From assembly GCA_947476535.1 (NCBI GenBank), contig CANJRC010000016.1:1-51895 (forward strand): DNA of 51,895 nt. Reading direction: 5' to 3'. The stretch's first letter is position 1; each line of letters begins with the position of its first letter. This DNA is from Betaproteobacteria bacterium. Its GTDB lineage: Bacteria > Pseudomonadota > Gammaproteobacteria > Burkholderiales > SG8-39. The notes under the pieces were generated by a model that was given only the letters and a program-made list of their open reading frames with translations, did not search any database and was not told where the DNA came from. The position numbers and the translations under genes are program-made. Below are positions 41,180 to 49,317 of this stretch, in pieces.

Positions 41180-42220
41180 ATGCCCGCAAGAAACACCTTC
41201 CTCATCTGCACCCGCGACACCGACACCAACGACGAATTCACCACGGAGCCCGGGCAGACCACCTTCCTGAAGGTGCCCGCGGGCAAGACCACATACAGCC
41301 GCGCCGAGTCCATCACCGCTGAGCGCTGGAAGAAGGCCGTCATTGCCGCGGCCGACGGCGAGGAGGACGAGATCACCGGCTCGACCGGCGACATCGTGTT
41401 CTTCGTGCACGGCTACAACAACGCCATCCCGACGGTGCTGTGGCGCACGCGCACGCTGCAGGACACGCTGGCCGCACAAGGCTGGAAGGGGCTCGTGGTG
41501 GGCTTCGATTGGCCGAGCGACAACTCCACGCTCAACTACCTGGAAGACCGCATGGATGCCTCCAGCGTGTCGCTGCGCCTGGTGGACAACGCGCTGCAAC
41601 TACTCGTCGATGCGCAGTTCCCCGGCGAGGCGGGTGGTCCGCCCTGCACCATCAACGTGCACCTGCTCGGCCACTCCACCGGCGCCTACGTGATCATGGA
41701 GGCCTTCGCCCAGGCCGCGAAGAAAGGCGATTTCTTCAAGAAGAACTGGCGCATCGGGCAGGTGGCCTTCATCGGCGGCGATGTGTCGAGCCGCTCGCTT
41801 GCGGCGGGCTCCGACTGGGCGGCGCCGATGTACGGGCGCATCTTCCGGCTCACCAACTACTCCAACCGCCTCGACAAGGTGCTGGGCGTATCGAACATGA
41901 AGCGCCTGGGAACAGCCCCGCGCGCGGGGCGTGTGGGGCTACCCGATAGCGTCCCCACCAAGGCGGTGAACGTGGACTGCTCGGACTATTTCTCCGGAAA
42001 GAATCCGGCCCAATCGGACTTCGTCGGCACCTTCAATCATTCCTGGCACATCGGCGACCCGGTGTTCGCGCTCGATCTGGCCATGACGCTCGAAGGCGCA
42101 ATCGACCGGCATGCGATTCCGACGCGGCGGCGCGACGGCGAGCGACTCATCCTCGTCGCCGGCCAATCGCGCCCGCAGTTCCAGGATGGATGGGATGAGG
42201 ACCGCGATGTTCCGCAATAA
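41180..42220 (+). CDS. Alpha/beta hydrolase (DUF900-like) with intact serine nucleophile
   Basis: 346-aa alpha/beta-hydrolase-fold protein. The oxyanion segment DIVFFVHGYNNAIPTVLWR and the nucleophile elbow LLGHSTGAYVIMEAF (G-H-S-T-G) are clear, resembling the DUF900/esterase branch. There is no signal peptide. GCGGAGGAAAC precedes the ATG. The C-terminal part includes NHSWHIGDPVFALDL, which could supply the catalytic histidine. It lies between TauD/TfdA and a secreted CAP-domain gene in a tight plus-strand run. The substrate is unknown. Confidence 0.8.
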   Translation: MPARNTFLICTRDTDTNDEFTTEPGQTTFLKVPAGKTTYSRAESITAERWKKAVIAAADGEEDEITGSTGDIVFFVHGYNNAIPTVLWRTRTLQDTLAAQGWKGLVVGFDWPSDNSTLNYLEDRMDASSVSLRLVDNALQLLVDAQFPGEAGGPPCTINVHLLGHSTGAYVIMEAFAQAAKKGDFFKKNWRIGQVAFIGGDVSSRSLAAGSDWAAPMYGRIFRLTNYSNRLDKVLGVSNMKRLGTAPRAGRVGLPDSVPTKAVNVDCSDYFSGKNPAQSDFVGTFNHSWHIGDPVFALDLAMTLEGAIDRHAIPTRRRDGERLILVAGQSRPQFQDGWDEDRDVPQ

Positions 42221-42238
42221 CCCGTTCGGGGTGCGGCA

Positions 42239-42862
42239 ATGCGGCTGACCGGATTCACGGTGCTGCGCCATCTGTGCGCAGCCTTAGCCGCAGGCCTTGT
42301 GTTGCCGGCAACCGCGGCGGATCCAAGCCTGCTCGATGCGTTGAATGCCGCGCGCAGCGCGGGCTGCGGCGGAAAGGCCGGAGCGGGCGTTGAATTGAGG
42401 GAGAGTTCACGACTATCGGACGCCACGCGCAAGCTCGCGCAGGGCGCCCCGTACAAGGACGCGCTGGCCATGAGCGGCTACCGCGCCATGCGCTCGGCCA
42501 CCATTCGCCTACGCGGCGATCTGTCCCCGCCAGTTGTCGTCGATGCCGTCGTGAAGACCTCCTGCGCACAACTGGCCGACACGGAACTGCGCGAGGTCGG
42601 CATCTACCACGAGGGCCGCGATGGCAGCACCCCGGCCGTGCGTGCGACGCGGGCTGGCTACAAGTGGCAGATGGTGGCCGAGAACATCGCCTTCGGCGTC
42701 ATGACGCCGGAGGCCGCGGTCGAAGCCTGGCTGAAGAGCCCGCCCCACTGCACGGCGCTGATGGCGCCGCAGTTCACCGAAATGGGCGTGGCCTTCGCCG
42801 TCAACCCGTCGAGCGACGCGGGGATCTACTGGGGGCAGATGTTCGGGACGCCGAGACAGTAG
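42239..42862 (+). CDS. Secreted CAP-domain (SCP/PR1-like) protein
   Basis: 207-aa exported protein with a signal peptide (MRLTGFTVLRHLCAALAAGL, cleavage near ATA-ADP) and a divergent CAP domain. Recognisable CAP elements are VAENIAFG, EAAVEAWLKSPPHCTALMAPQFTEMGVAFA and the final YWGQMFG. Two or more cysteines (GCGG, KTSCAQL) could form disulfides in the periplasm. Bacterial CAP proteins are poorly characterised, with proposed lipid-binding or protease-like roles. It starts 18 nt after the hydrolase and ends the run. Confidence 0.8.
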   Translation: MRLTGFTVLRHLCAALAAGLVLPATAADPSLLDALNAARSAGCGGKAGAGVELRESSRLSDATRKLAQGAPYKDALAMSGYRAMRSATIRLRGDLSPPVVVDAVVKTSCAQLADTELREVGIYHEGRDGSTPAVRATRAGYKWQMVAENIAFGVMTPEAAVEAWLKSPPHCTALMAPQFTEMGVAFAVNPSSDAGIYWGQMFGTPRQ

Positions 42863-42980
42863 GTTGGACCAGGACAAGGGTTTTTTCCAACCACCATTAT
42901 CTCGGCCAATATTACTGCCACAATAGATGACTATCGTCTGTCTACCCTAGATATAAACAATTAATACTGACATGGCGTTA
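42862..42980. other. AT-rich convergent gap with hairpin and recurring motif
   Basis: A 7-bp inverted repeat (GGTTGGA / TCCAACC) at 42862-42892 with a long loop ending in six T overlaps the CAP stop and may terminate it. The AT-rich remainder contains an imperfect palindrome near 42926-42942 and, at 42961-42972, TTAATACTGACA, an inverted copy of the motif at 24375 and 20712. No gene is seen. Confidence 0.5.
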
Positions 42981-43466
42981 CTACGACAATATCGCCAGAT
43001 CCCCGCTCGGGCAGACGATGATGCCGTCCTCATCGGCCACCAGCAGCCTGCCGGGCGTGAACGTCGCATTCCCGAACGTCACGGGCACATCGACCTCCCC
43101 GACGCCGAGGGCGGTGCCGCGCAGGGGCATGGTGCCCGGTGCGCGAATGCCGATGTCCATCAGGTCGATCTCGCCCGAATCGCGGATGGCCCCGTGCAGG
43201 ATCACGCCACTCCAACCGTTCTTGACCGCGCGGCCCGCCATGACGTCGCCGAAGATCGCCCGGTCGAGCAGGCCGCCGCCATCGACCACCAGCACGCAAC
43301 CCGCGCCATCCTTGGAGAGCAGGTCGCGCACGAGCCCGTAGTCGCGGTGAACCCTCACGGTGCGAATAAGGCCAAAGAATTCACGCCGACGCCCCCAGGA
43401 GCGCATCGGCGTCACGCATGCCTGGACGCCCTCATTGGCATCGCAGATGTCTGCCGTTTTTTTCAT
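42981..43466 (-). CDS. RraA-family protein, aldolase-type (4-hydroxy-4-methyl-2-oxoglutarate aldolase-like)
   Basis: 161-aa protein of the RraA/HMG-CHA aldolase family. The metal and substrate motif R-D-x-x-E is present in HGAIRDSGEIDLM, with a glycine about 20 residues upstream, so it matches the class II pyruvate aldolase pattern rather than only the RNase E inhibitor. Other blocks are VVDGGGLLDRAIFGDVMA, PGTMPLRGTA, and ADEDGIIVCP. The start at 43466 (MKKTADICDAN) is preceded by GAGGGATG. It stands alone on the minus strand. Cleaving a branched 4-hydroxy-2-oxo diacid would suit the neighbouring ring and carboxylate degradation genes. Confidence 0.82.
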   Translation of the reverse strand: MKKTADICDANEGVQACVTPMRSWGRRREFFGLIRTVRVHRDYGLVRDLLSKDGAGCVLVVDGGGLLDRAIFGDVMAGRAVKNGWSGVILHGAIRDSGEIDLMDIGIRAPGTMPLRGTALGVGEVDVPVTFGNATFTPGRLLVADEDGIIVCPSGDLAILS

Positions 43467-43605
43467 GGTCTTGCATCCCTCGAAAAGATTGATGTTCGTT
43501 CGCAATCCTACTAGGGAAGCCAACCGCGCGGTGCGCGAAGTGCCGGCCAGGCGCGGCCACGGCGCACCCTGCTAGACTGCAGCGGGGAAATTCCGGAGGA
43601 CGCCC

Positions 43606-45033
43606 ATGCCTGCATCGACCAGCCGCTCCGCGCAGATCCGCGCGAAGCTCGACCATCCGGTCATCGACTCGGATGGCCATACGCTGGAGTTCCGGCCGGC
43701 GCTGCTCGATTTCGTCAAGGCCCAGGGTGGTCCGAAGCTGGTTGAACGCTTCGAGGCCCTGCGCGCCGATGCCTGGTACCGCATGAGCGAAGCCGAGCGC
43801 GCACGCACCCGCACCATCCGCCCGGCATGGTGGGGCGTGCCGTGGAAGAACACCCTGGACCGTGCAACCGCAGCCCTCCCCGCGCTGCTGCATTCGCGCC
43901 TGGACGAGATGGGCATCGATTTCGCGGTGCTCTATCCCACGGCCTCGCTCGGCTTTCCGCATCTGGCCGATGAAGACCTGCGGCGCGCCCTGTGCCGCGC
44001 GGTGAACACCTACCACGCCGAGATCTACCGGGAGTTTTCCGACCGCATGGCACCGGTGGCGCTGATCCCCATGCACACGCCCAAGGAGGCCATCGCGGAG
44101 CTGGAGCATGCCGTCGGCCACCTCGGCCTCAAAGCGGTGATGATGGCCTCCTACGTGATGCGCCCGCACGCCGACGGCAAGGGCCAGTGGTATGACACGC
44201 TGTGCCTGGATAGCGCCTACGACTACGACCCGGTGTGGGCGAAGTGCATCGAACTGAAAGTGTCGCCCACCTTCCACAGCAACACCAAGGGTGTGGCGAG
44301 CCGCGGCTCGATCTCGAGCTACACCTTCAACCACATCGGCCATTTCGCCGCATCGGGCGAGGCGCTGTGCAAGGCGGCGTTTCTCGGTGGTGTGACGCGG
44401 CGCTTCCCGTCACTGCGCATGGCCTTCCTCGAGGGCGGCGTGGGCTGGGGCTGCAGCCTCTACAGCGACCTCGTCGGCCACTGGAAGAAACGCAATCGCC
44501 ACGCCATCCAGGACCTCAATCCCGACAACCTCGACCGGGAACGCTTCTGGCAGCTGCACCGGCAGTACGGCGGCAAGCTGATGGCGGGCCGCCCCGACGA
44601 CCAGGCCACGCGCGACCTCGCGCTCTACATCGGCACCGGCAATCCCATCGGGCCCACGGTGGAAGATCCGGCGATGCTCGATGAGTTCGCGCGCTGCGGC
44701 ATCGACTCGCTGGAGGACGTGCGCGAGCGCTTCGTTCCCAATTTCTATTTCGGCTGCGAGGCCGACGACCCGATCAACGCCTGGGCGTTCGACGCGCGCA
44801 AGAACCCGCTGGGGGCGCGCCTGCGCGCCATCTTCAGCTCGGACATCGGCCATTGGGACGTGCCCGACATGCGCGATGTCACCGCCGAAGCGTTCGAGCT
44901 CGTGGAAGACGGCCACATCAGCGAAGCCGATTTCCGCGACTTCGTGTTCGGCAATCCGCTTGCGCTATGGACCGGCACCAATCCGGAGTTCTTCAAGGGC
45001 ACGGTGGTGGAGGCCTACTGCGGGAGTACCTGA
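43606..45033 (+). CDS. Amidohydrolase family protein (Amidohydro_2)
   Basis: 475-aa TIM-barrel amidohydrolase, paralog of 20734-22290 without the Lys-rich N-terminus. Shared blocks are VIDSDGHTLEF, WWGVPWKNTLDRA, FAVLYPTASLGFP, YDYDPVWAKC, AFLEGGVGWGCSL, NFYFGCEADDP and the catalytic FSSDIGHWDV. Both end with an N-P-E-F-F-K-G-T-V-V-E segment. Members of this branch decarboxylate or hydrolyse aromatic-ring-derived acids. CCGGAGGAC precedes the ATG. It is downstream of the divergent RraA-type gene. Confidence 0.86.
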   Translation: MPASTSRSAQIRAKLDHPVIDSDGHTLEFRPALLDFVKAQGGPKLVERFEALRADAWYRMSEAERARTRTIRPAWWGVPWKNTLDRATAALPALLHSRLDEMGIDFAVLYPTASLGFPHLADEDLRRALCRAVNTYHAEIYREFSDRMAPVALIPMHTPKEAIAELEHAVGHLGLKAVMMASYVMRPHADGKGQWYDTLCLDSAYDYDPVWAKCIELKVSPTFHSNTKGVASRGSISSYTFNHIGHFAASGEALCKAAFLGGVTRRFPSLRMAFLEGGVGWGCSLYSDLVGHWKKRNRHAIQDLNPDNLDRERFWQLHRQYGGKLMAGRPDDQATRDLALYIGTGNPIGPTVEDPAMLDEFARCGIDSLEDVRERFVPNFYFGCEADDPINAWAFDARKNPLGARLRAIFSSDIGHWDVPDMRDVTAEAFELVEDGHISEADFRDFVFGNPLALWTGTNPEFFKGTVVEAYCGST

Positions 45034-45053
45034 GGCGCACGCACACGTGGCGT

Positions 45054-45272
45054 TTAGTACTCTCCGCCTTCGCGCAGCTTGTTGATCAGCTCGTTGCTGA
45101 CGATGCGACCTTCCTTTGGAAACGTGCGCAACCCAAAGACCGCCCTGGGCTCACCACCGAGCCCCTTACGGGCCAGCTCGAAAATAACCTGACCAACGGT
45201 CTTTTTCTCTCTCCGCGCCATTTCCTTGGCTGCGAACAGGATGTCCTCTTCGATGTCTAGAGTGGTGCGCAT
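45054..45272 (-). CDS. Orphan ribbon-helix-helix antitoxin-like protein (VapB/CopG type)
   Basis: 72-aa basic protein beginning MRTTLDIEEDILFAAKEMAR, the standard N-terminal strand and helix of RHH antitoxins, followed by TVGQVIFELARKGL and a C-terminal GRIVSNELINKLRE resembling the toxin-neutralising tail of VapB antitoxins. In such modules the PIN-domain toxin gene follows immediately, but here the frame ends 20 nt from the tail of the amidohydrolase and no toxin is present. It may be a solitary remnant or regulator. The ATG at 45272 omits seven upstream codons. Confidence 0.75.
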   Translation of the reverse strand: MRTTLDIEEDILFAAKEMARREKKTVGQVIFELARKGLGGEPRAVFGLRTFPKEGRIVSNELINKLREGGEY

Positions 45273-45346
45273 TTGTTGATGCTGAAGGGGCAAACATCAG
45301 ATGTCAACCGCTAGCCCAATCTGTGTGGCGCTACACGCCCAGTCAT

Positions 45347-46135
45347 CTACACGTGCGTATCCGGCCCCGGCCCGCGGTACACGCTCGCCGTCACGCCCGC
45401 GTCCACCGGCATGATGTGCCCGGTGATGTGCGCCGCGTCGTCCGATGCGAGAAAGAGCGCGGCGTTGGCCATGTCCTCGGGCATGCCGAGGCGCATCATC
45501 GGGCTGGACATGATGTTGCGTTTTTTGAGGGCATCGACATCCTTGTGCGGCTGCAGTCGCACGCTCATGGGCGTGAACACCGCGCCGGGGCAGATGCAGT
45601 TGATGCGGATGCCCTTCGCGGCGAACTCCACGGCGGCATGGCGCGTCAGGCCGACCACGCCGGTTTTCGATGCACCGTAACCGGTGAGGCCAACATAGCC
45701 CAGCAGGCCCGAGGTGGACCCGGTATTGACGATGGCGCCGCCGCCAGACTTCAGGAGCGCGGGAATGGCGTGCTTCATGCCCAGCCACACGCCCTTCAGG
45801 TTGATGGCGATCTGGCGATCGAACTCCTCTTCCTTGAGATCGAGGATATTAGGCCCGGCGATGCAGATGCCGGCATTGTTGAACAGGATGTCGAGGCGGC
45901 CGCATTGCTCGACGGTCTTTTGCACCAGGGCCGCCACATCCGCCGAGCGGCTCATGTCGGTGCGCACATAGAAGCAGCCCTTGCCCACCTCCTTTTCAAC
46001 GCGCGCGCCGTTGGCGTCATCGACATCGGCGATGACCACGCGCGCGCCCTCCCGGGTGAACAACTTGGCCGCTGCCTCGCCCACGCCCGATGCGCCGCCC
46101 GTCACGATCGCCACCTTGCCATCCAGTCTGCCCAT
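45347..46135 (-). CDS. SDR-family NAD(P)-dependent oxidoreductase
   Basis: 262-aa classical short-chain dehydrogenase. It has the cofactor loop TGGASGVGEA (12-21), an NNAG motif (LFNNAGICI), catalytic Ser in NTGSTSG and the Tyr-x-x-x-Lys pair in YGASK. An acidic residue follows the second strand (IADVDD), favouring NAD over NADP. It starts at 46135 with GGGGGAC upstream; the longer frame adds 35 non-conserved residues. It is divergent from the luciferase-like gene. The alcohol substrate is unknown. Confidence 0.9.
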   Translation of the reverse strand: MGRLDGKVAIVTGGASGVGEAAAKLFTREGARVVIADVDDANGARVEKEVGKGCFYVRTDMSRSADVAALVQKTVEQCGRLDILFNNAGICIAGPNILDLKEEEFDRQIAINLKGVWLGMKHAIPALLKSGGGAIVNTGSTSGLLGYVGLTGYGASKTGVVGLTRHAAVEFAAKGIRINCICPGAVFTPMSVRLQPHKDVDALKKRNIMSSPMMRLGMPEDMANAALFLASDDAAHITGHIMPVDAGVTASVYRGPGPDTHV

Positions 46136-46317
46136 TGCGCGTCCCCCTGGTTGAAAGTCCGGCGAGTATAGCCGCCTCCTGTGTGCACCATGGCTTTGCT
46201 TGACCCCGCGATGGTGTGCCCGTACCCTCGTGCACGCCATCGCGGCGCATTGCGCCCATCGTGCGCTCGCATTTCACCCGCGCTGCAAAGTCAGCGCCCA
46301 CCGGGAGTCTCGCATCC

Positions 46318-47232
46318 ATGAAGCCGCTCGAGCTTGGCGTCGTATTTCCGCAGACTGAAATCGGCAGCGATCCGATCGCCGTGCGCGACTACGCGCAGGC
46401 CGCCGAAGCCCTCGGCTACACGCACCTGGTCGCCTACGACCACGTGATCGGCGCCGGTGCGCGCAGCTACGATTCCGCGCGACTCACCGGGCCGTACCGC
46501 GAAAACGACATGTTCCACGAACCGCTGGTGCTGTTTGGCTACCTTGCCGGGCTCACCAAGACCATACGGCTGTGCACCGGCATCCTGATCCTGCCGCAGC
46601 GGCAGGCGGCACTGGTGGCCAAGCAGGCCGCCGAGGTGGATGTGCTCTCCGGCGGGCGCCTGCGCATCGGCGTGGGCATCGGCTGGAACTGGGTCGAGTA
46701 CGACGTGCTGGGCGTGCCCTTCAAGCAGCGCGGCGCGCGACAGGAAGAACAGATCCGCCTCATGCGCGAGCTGTGGACGAAACCGCTGGTGACGTTCAAG
46801 GGGCGCTTCCACAGCATCGAGGATGCCGGCATCAATCCGCTGCCGGTGCAGCGCCCCATCCCGATCTGGCTGGGCGGCATGGCCGAGCCGGTGCTCGAGC
46901 GCGTCGGGACGCTCGCCGACGGCTGGTACCCTCGCTTTCCGACGCTCGACGGCATCGTCACCGGCAACCGTCCGCCGGTGGAAAAGGAGCCCCCGCGCGT
47001 GACCATCGAGCGCGTGCATGAATATGCCCGCAAGGCGGGGCGCAATCCCGAGGACATCGGCATCCAGGGCTTCATCACCCACAATAATCTCGCGCCCGAC
47101 CAATGGGCCAAGGCGGTAGCCGACTACCGCGCCGTGGGTGCCACGCACCTCGCGTTCAACACCATGAAGGCGGGATTCAAGAGCGTGTCGGAGCACATCG
47201 CGGCGCTGTCCAATTTCAGGGACGCCGTCTGA
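46318..47232 (+). CDS. Luciferase-like (LLM class) flavin-dependent oxidoreductase
   Basis: 304-aa TIM-barrel flavoprotein of the bacterial luciferase-like family, close to the TIGR03619 group often called F420-dependent. Betaproteobacteria generally lack F420 synthesis, so FMN is more likely. Visible blocks are LGVVFPQTEIGSD, HLVAYDHVIG, TGILILPQRQAALVAKQAAE, GRLRIGVGIGWN and PIWLGGM. The ATG at 46318 gives the expected beta-1 strand directly. It is alone on the plus strand, divergent from the SDR. It may perform a monooxygenation in an unknown degradation. Confidence 0.85.
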   Translation: MKPLELGVVFPQTEIGSDPIAVRDYAQAAEALGYTHLVAYDHVIGAGARSYDSARLTGPYRENDMFHEPLVLFGYLAGLTKTIRLCTGILILPQRQAALVAKQAAEVDVLSGGRLRIGVGIGWNWVEYDVLGVPFKQRGARQEEQIRLMRELWTKPLVTFKGRFHSIEDAGINPLPVQRPIPIWLGGMAEPVLERVGTLADGWYPRFPTLDGIVTGNRPPVEKEPPRVTIERVHEYARKAGRNPEDIGIQGFITHNNLAPDQWAKAVADYRAVGATHLAFNTMKAGFKSVSEHIAALSNFRDAV

Positions 47233-47494
47233 AGAAAAATCCTTCCCCCCGCGAAGCTTGGCGGCCCAGCAGGACACAATCCGTTCACAATGATTTGCAA
47301 AACCGACACAGTTGCCGGCCCCGCGCATCGCTTGACCGCTATCTGGTGCGCGCTTACTCTGCGTCGATGGTGCGCTTTCCGGCACCCGCATTACGGAGTC
47401 CTGCCACACCGAAATGGGCGGATCCAAGCGCATTTCGCGCGGCGTGACATGGGCGGCGATCAGAGATCGCCGCCCCCGGTGCAGGGGAACATCG

Positions 47495-48724
47495 ATGTCC
47501 GCCATAGCCAACGCCATCATCCGCCACAACGCCGGCCGCGAGCCCGAACGCCTGGCGATGAAGTACGCCAAGATGGCGCAGGATCCCTTCATCTTCCTGC
47601 GCGGCGCCTGTCACCTTTACTACGACGCCCTCTCCGACGCGCTACGTGACGCCCCGGCGTTAAGGAAGGCGCCACTCGCCTGGTGTTGCGGCGACCTGCA
47701 CTTCGAGAACGTCGGCAGCTACAAGGGCGACAATCGCCTGGTCTACTTCGACATCAACGATTTCGACGAGGCGGCGCTCGCGCCGGCCACCTGGGACATC
47801 GTTCGCCTCTTGACCAGCATCCAGTGCGGCGCGGGCGTCCTCAACGCCACACGCACCGAGGCGCTCGCCGCAAGCCGCGCCTGCCTTGACGGCTATCGCA
47901 ACGCGCTCATCGCCGGTAAGCCGCTATGGATGGAGCGGGAAACCTCGACTGGGCTGGTCAAGGCGCTACTCACCAGCCTCGAGGACACGCAGCGCGCCGC
48001 GTTCCTCGACAAGCGCACGCTGCGAAACGGCGGCAAGCGGGCTCTCACGCTCGACAATGCGAAAGCCCTGCCGGCCACTGCAGCGCAGAAAGAGCGCATC
48101 AGCCAGTTCATGGCCCGCTTCGCGGCCAGGGAACCCGACCCGAAGTTCTATCGCGTGCTCGACGTCGCACGACGCATCGCCGGGACCGGCAGCCTCGGTC
48201 TTGCGCGCTTCGTCGTGCTGGTCGAAGGCAAGGGGTCACCGGATGGCAACTACCTGCTGGATATCAAGGAGTCCCTGCCCTCGGCGCTCGAGCCAGCGCT
48301 TGCCCGCCTGCGCGTCGCGCAGCCCGCATGGCCACACCCGGCGGCCCGCGTCGTCAGCGTCCAGGACCGCATGCAATCCGTCGACCATGCGTTCCTGCGC
48401 GCCGTGAAGCTAGGCCGGATGTCCTGCATCCTGAAAGAGCTGCAGCCCACCGCCAACCGCGTGGACCTCACGCGCTGCAAGGGCCGGGCGGACTTGCTGC
48501 TCGGTGTCGTTTCCGCCATGGGACGCATCCTGGCCTGGGACCAATTACGCGCCGCAGGGCGCGACGGCGCCGCCGCGGCCGGCGCATTGATCGACTTCGC
48601 CGCCGGCAAGCAATGGCCGCGGGAGCTGCTGGATGCATCCCGCGCCATGACCCGACTCACGCAGCAGCAATGGAAGACCTTCGCCGAAGCACGGCGCGAC
48701 GGCGAGCTAACTCGGAACACCTAA
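47495..48724 (+). CDS. DUF2252 family protein (kinase-like fold)
   Basis: 409-aa protein of the DUF2252 family. The hallmark is a kinase/phosphotransferase-like pair of motifs, CCGDLHFENVGSY (about 65-77) and VYFDINDFDEA (about 83-93), reminiscent of the HGDxxxxN and DFxD motifs of aminoglycoside phosphotransferases. A later LKELQPTANR segment is also typical. Function is unknown. The ATG at 47495 has AGGGGAAC upstream; the frame extends 27 codons earlier without conservation. It ends inside a hairpin at 48721-48740. Confidence 0.82.
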   Translation: MSAIANAIIRHNAGREPERLAMKYAKMAQDPFIFLRGACHLYYDALSDALRDAPALRKAPLAWCCGDLHFENVGSYKGDNRLVYFDINDFDEAALAPATWDIVRLLTSIQCGAGVLNATRTEALAASRACLDGYRNALIAGKPLWMERETSTGLVKALLTSLEDTQRAAFLDKRTLRNGGKRALTLDNAKALPATAAQKERISQFMARFAAREPDPKFYRVLDVARRIAGTGSLGLARFVVLVEGKGSPDGNYLLDIKESLPSALEPALARLRVAQPAWPHPAARVVSVQDRMQSVDHAFLRAVKLGRMSCILKELQPTANRVDLTRCKGRADLLLGVVSAMGRILAWDQLRAAGRDGAAAAGALIDFAAGKQWPRELLDASRAMTRLTQQQWKTFAEARRDGELTRNT

Positions 48725-48740
48725 CGGAAAATTCCGTTAG
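48721..48740 (+). terminator. Small hairpin overlapping the DUF2252 stop codon
   Basis: CTAACGGAA and TTCCGTTAG pair around two A residues (or eight pairs around four), with the TAA stop inside the first arm. Like the hairpin at 38638-38663 it lies just before a copy of the 35-nt repeat. It may be a terminator. Confidence 0.5.
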
Positions 48741-48751
48741 GTGTACTGAAG

Positions 48752-48786
48752 TAGGGGAGCGCGAGGGGATGTGCCCCCTCGCATTG
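48752..48786 (+). repeat. Hairpin repeat, copy C, before the second CMD gene
   Basis: TAGGGGAGC is followed by an 8-bp stem (GCGAGGGG / CCCCTCGC), loop ATGTGC and ATTG. It covaries with copy B in the outer stem pairs. It ends 39 nt before the CMD gene start, nearly the same spacing as copy B to the Sec-CMD gene. Confidence 0.8.
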
Positions 48787-48825
48787 TTAGGTAATCTTGA
48801 ACACACCCAACCAAGGAGCCCGACC

Positions 48826-49164
48826 ATGAGCACCGCAGCCACCCCGCGTTCGCAGCAACACCTCAACGCCATCCACGAAGTCGCGCCGAAACTGGAAGAC
48901 CTCTCGACCAAGGTGCTGTTCGGCGATGTGTGGGAGCGAACCGAGCTGTCCAAGCGCGACCGCAGCCTGGTCACCATCGCCGCGCTGATCGCGATGAACC
49001 GCGTCGAAGTGATCCCGGGTCACATGAAGCGGGCGCTCGACAACGGTGTCACCAAAGCCGAGATCGGCGAGGTGATCACGCACCTGGCCTTCTACAGCGG
49101 CTGGCCCACGGCGGCGTCGGCGGCGCTGATCGCGCACACGCTGTTCGAATCGCAGAAGGATTAA
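48826..49164 (+). CDS. Carboxymuconolactone decarboxylase family protein (cysteine-free)
   Basis: 112-aa all-helical CMD protein of the PcaC-like type. Blocks seen are LFGDVWERTELSKRDRSLVTIAALIAMNR and a GVTKAEIGEVITHLAFYSGWPTAASAA region in which the HxAFYxGWP signature is clear. It contains no cysteine, so it is of the decarboxylase rather than the AhpD peroxidase type, unlike the Sec-containing protein at 38741-39226. CCAAGGAGCC precedes the ATG. It is followed by an 8-bp hairpin. A role in gamma-carboxymuconolactone-like decarboxylation is possible but unproven. Confidence 0.88.
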   Translation: MSTAATPRSQQHLNAIHEVAPKLEDLSTKVLFGDVWERTELSKRDRSLVTIAALIAMNRVEVIPGHMKRALDNGVTKAEIGEVITHLAFYSGWPTAASAALIAHTLFESQKD

Positions 49165-49202
49165 GCGGCAGGAAGGACCGCGCTCGTCACGGACGAATGC
49201 GA

Positions 49203-49229
49203 CCAGGCAGGCCCGGAAGCACTGCCTGG
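49203..49229 (+). terminator. 8-bp hairpin after the CMD gene
   Basis: CCAGGCAG and CTGCCTGG flank an 11-nt loop, 38 nt beyond the CMD stop. There is no T-run, so it may be a weak or Rho-assisted terminator. Confidence 0.45.
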
Positions 49230-49266
49230 CGCCGAATTCCGTACAGCCGATTTGTCATTAATACAT

Positions 49267-49317
49267 CGCTATATATAGGTATAGCGGGTACTTGTTTTTA
49301 TTTCTGATAGTATTTAA
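49267..49317. repeat. AT-rich palindrome and recurring motif at the MmgE/PrpD 3' end
   Basis: CGCTATA and TATAGCG form a 7-bp stem (49267-49286). CTGATAGTATTTAA at 49304-49317, a variant of the TGTCAGTATTTAT motif, carries the TAA stop of the minus-strand gene. It is strongly AT-rich against about 65% GC surroundings. Confidence 0.5.

Noticed and set aside
46318-47232. True F420-dependent enzyme
   Set aside because: Only the subfamily name suggests F420. The likely host group generally lacks F420 synthesis, so FMN is more plausible.
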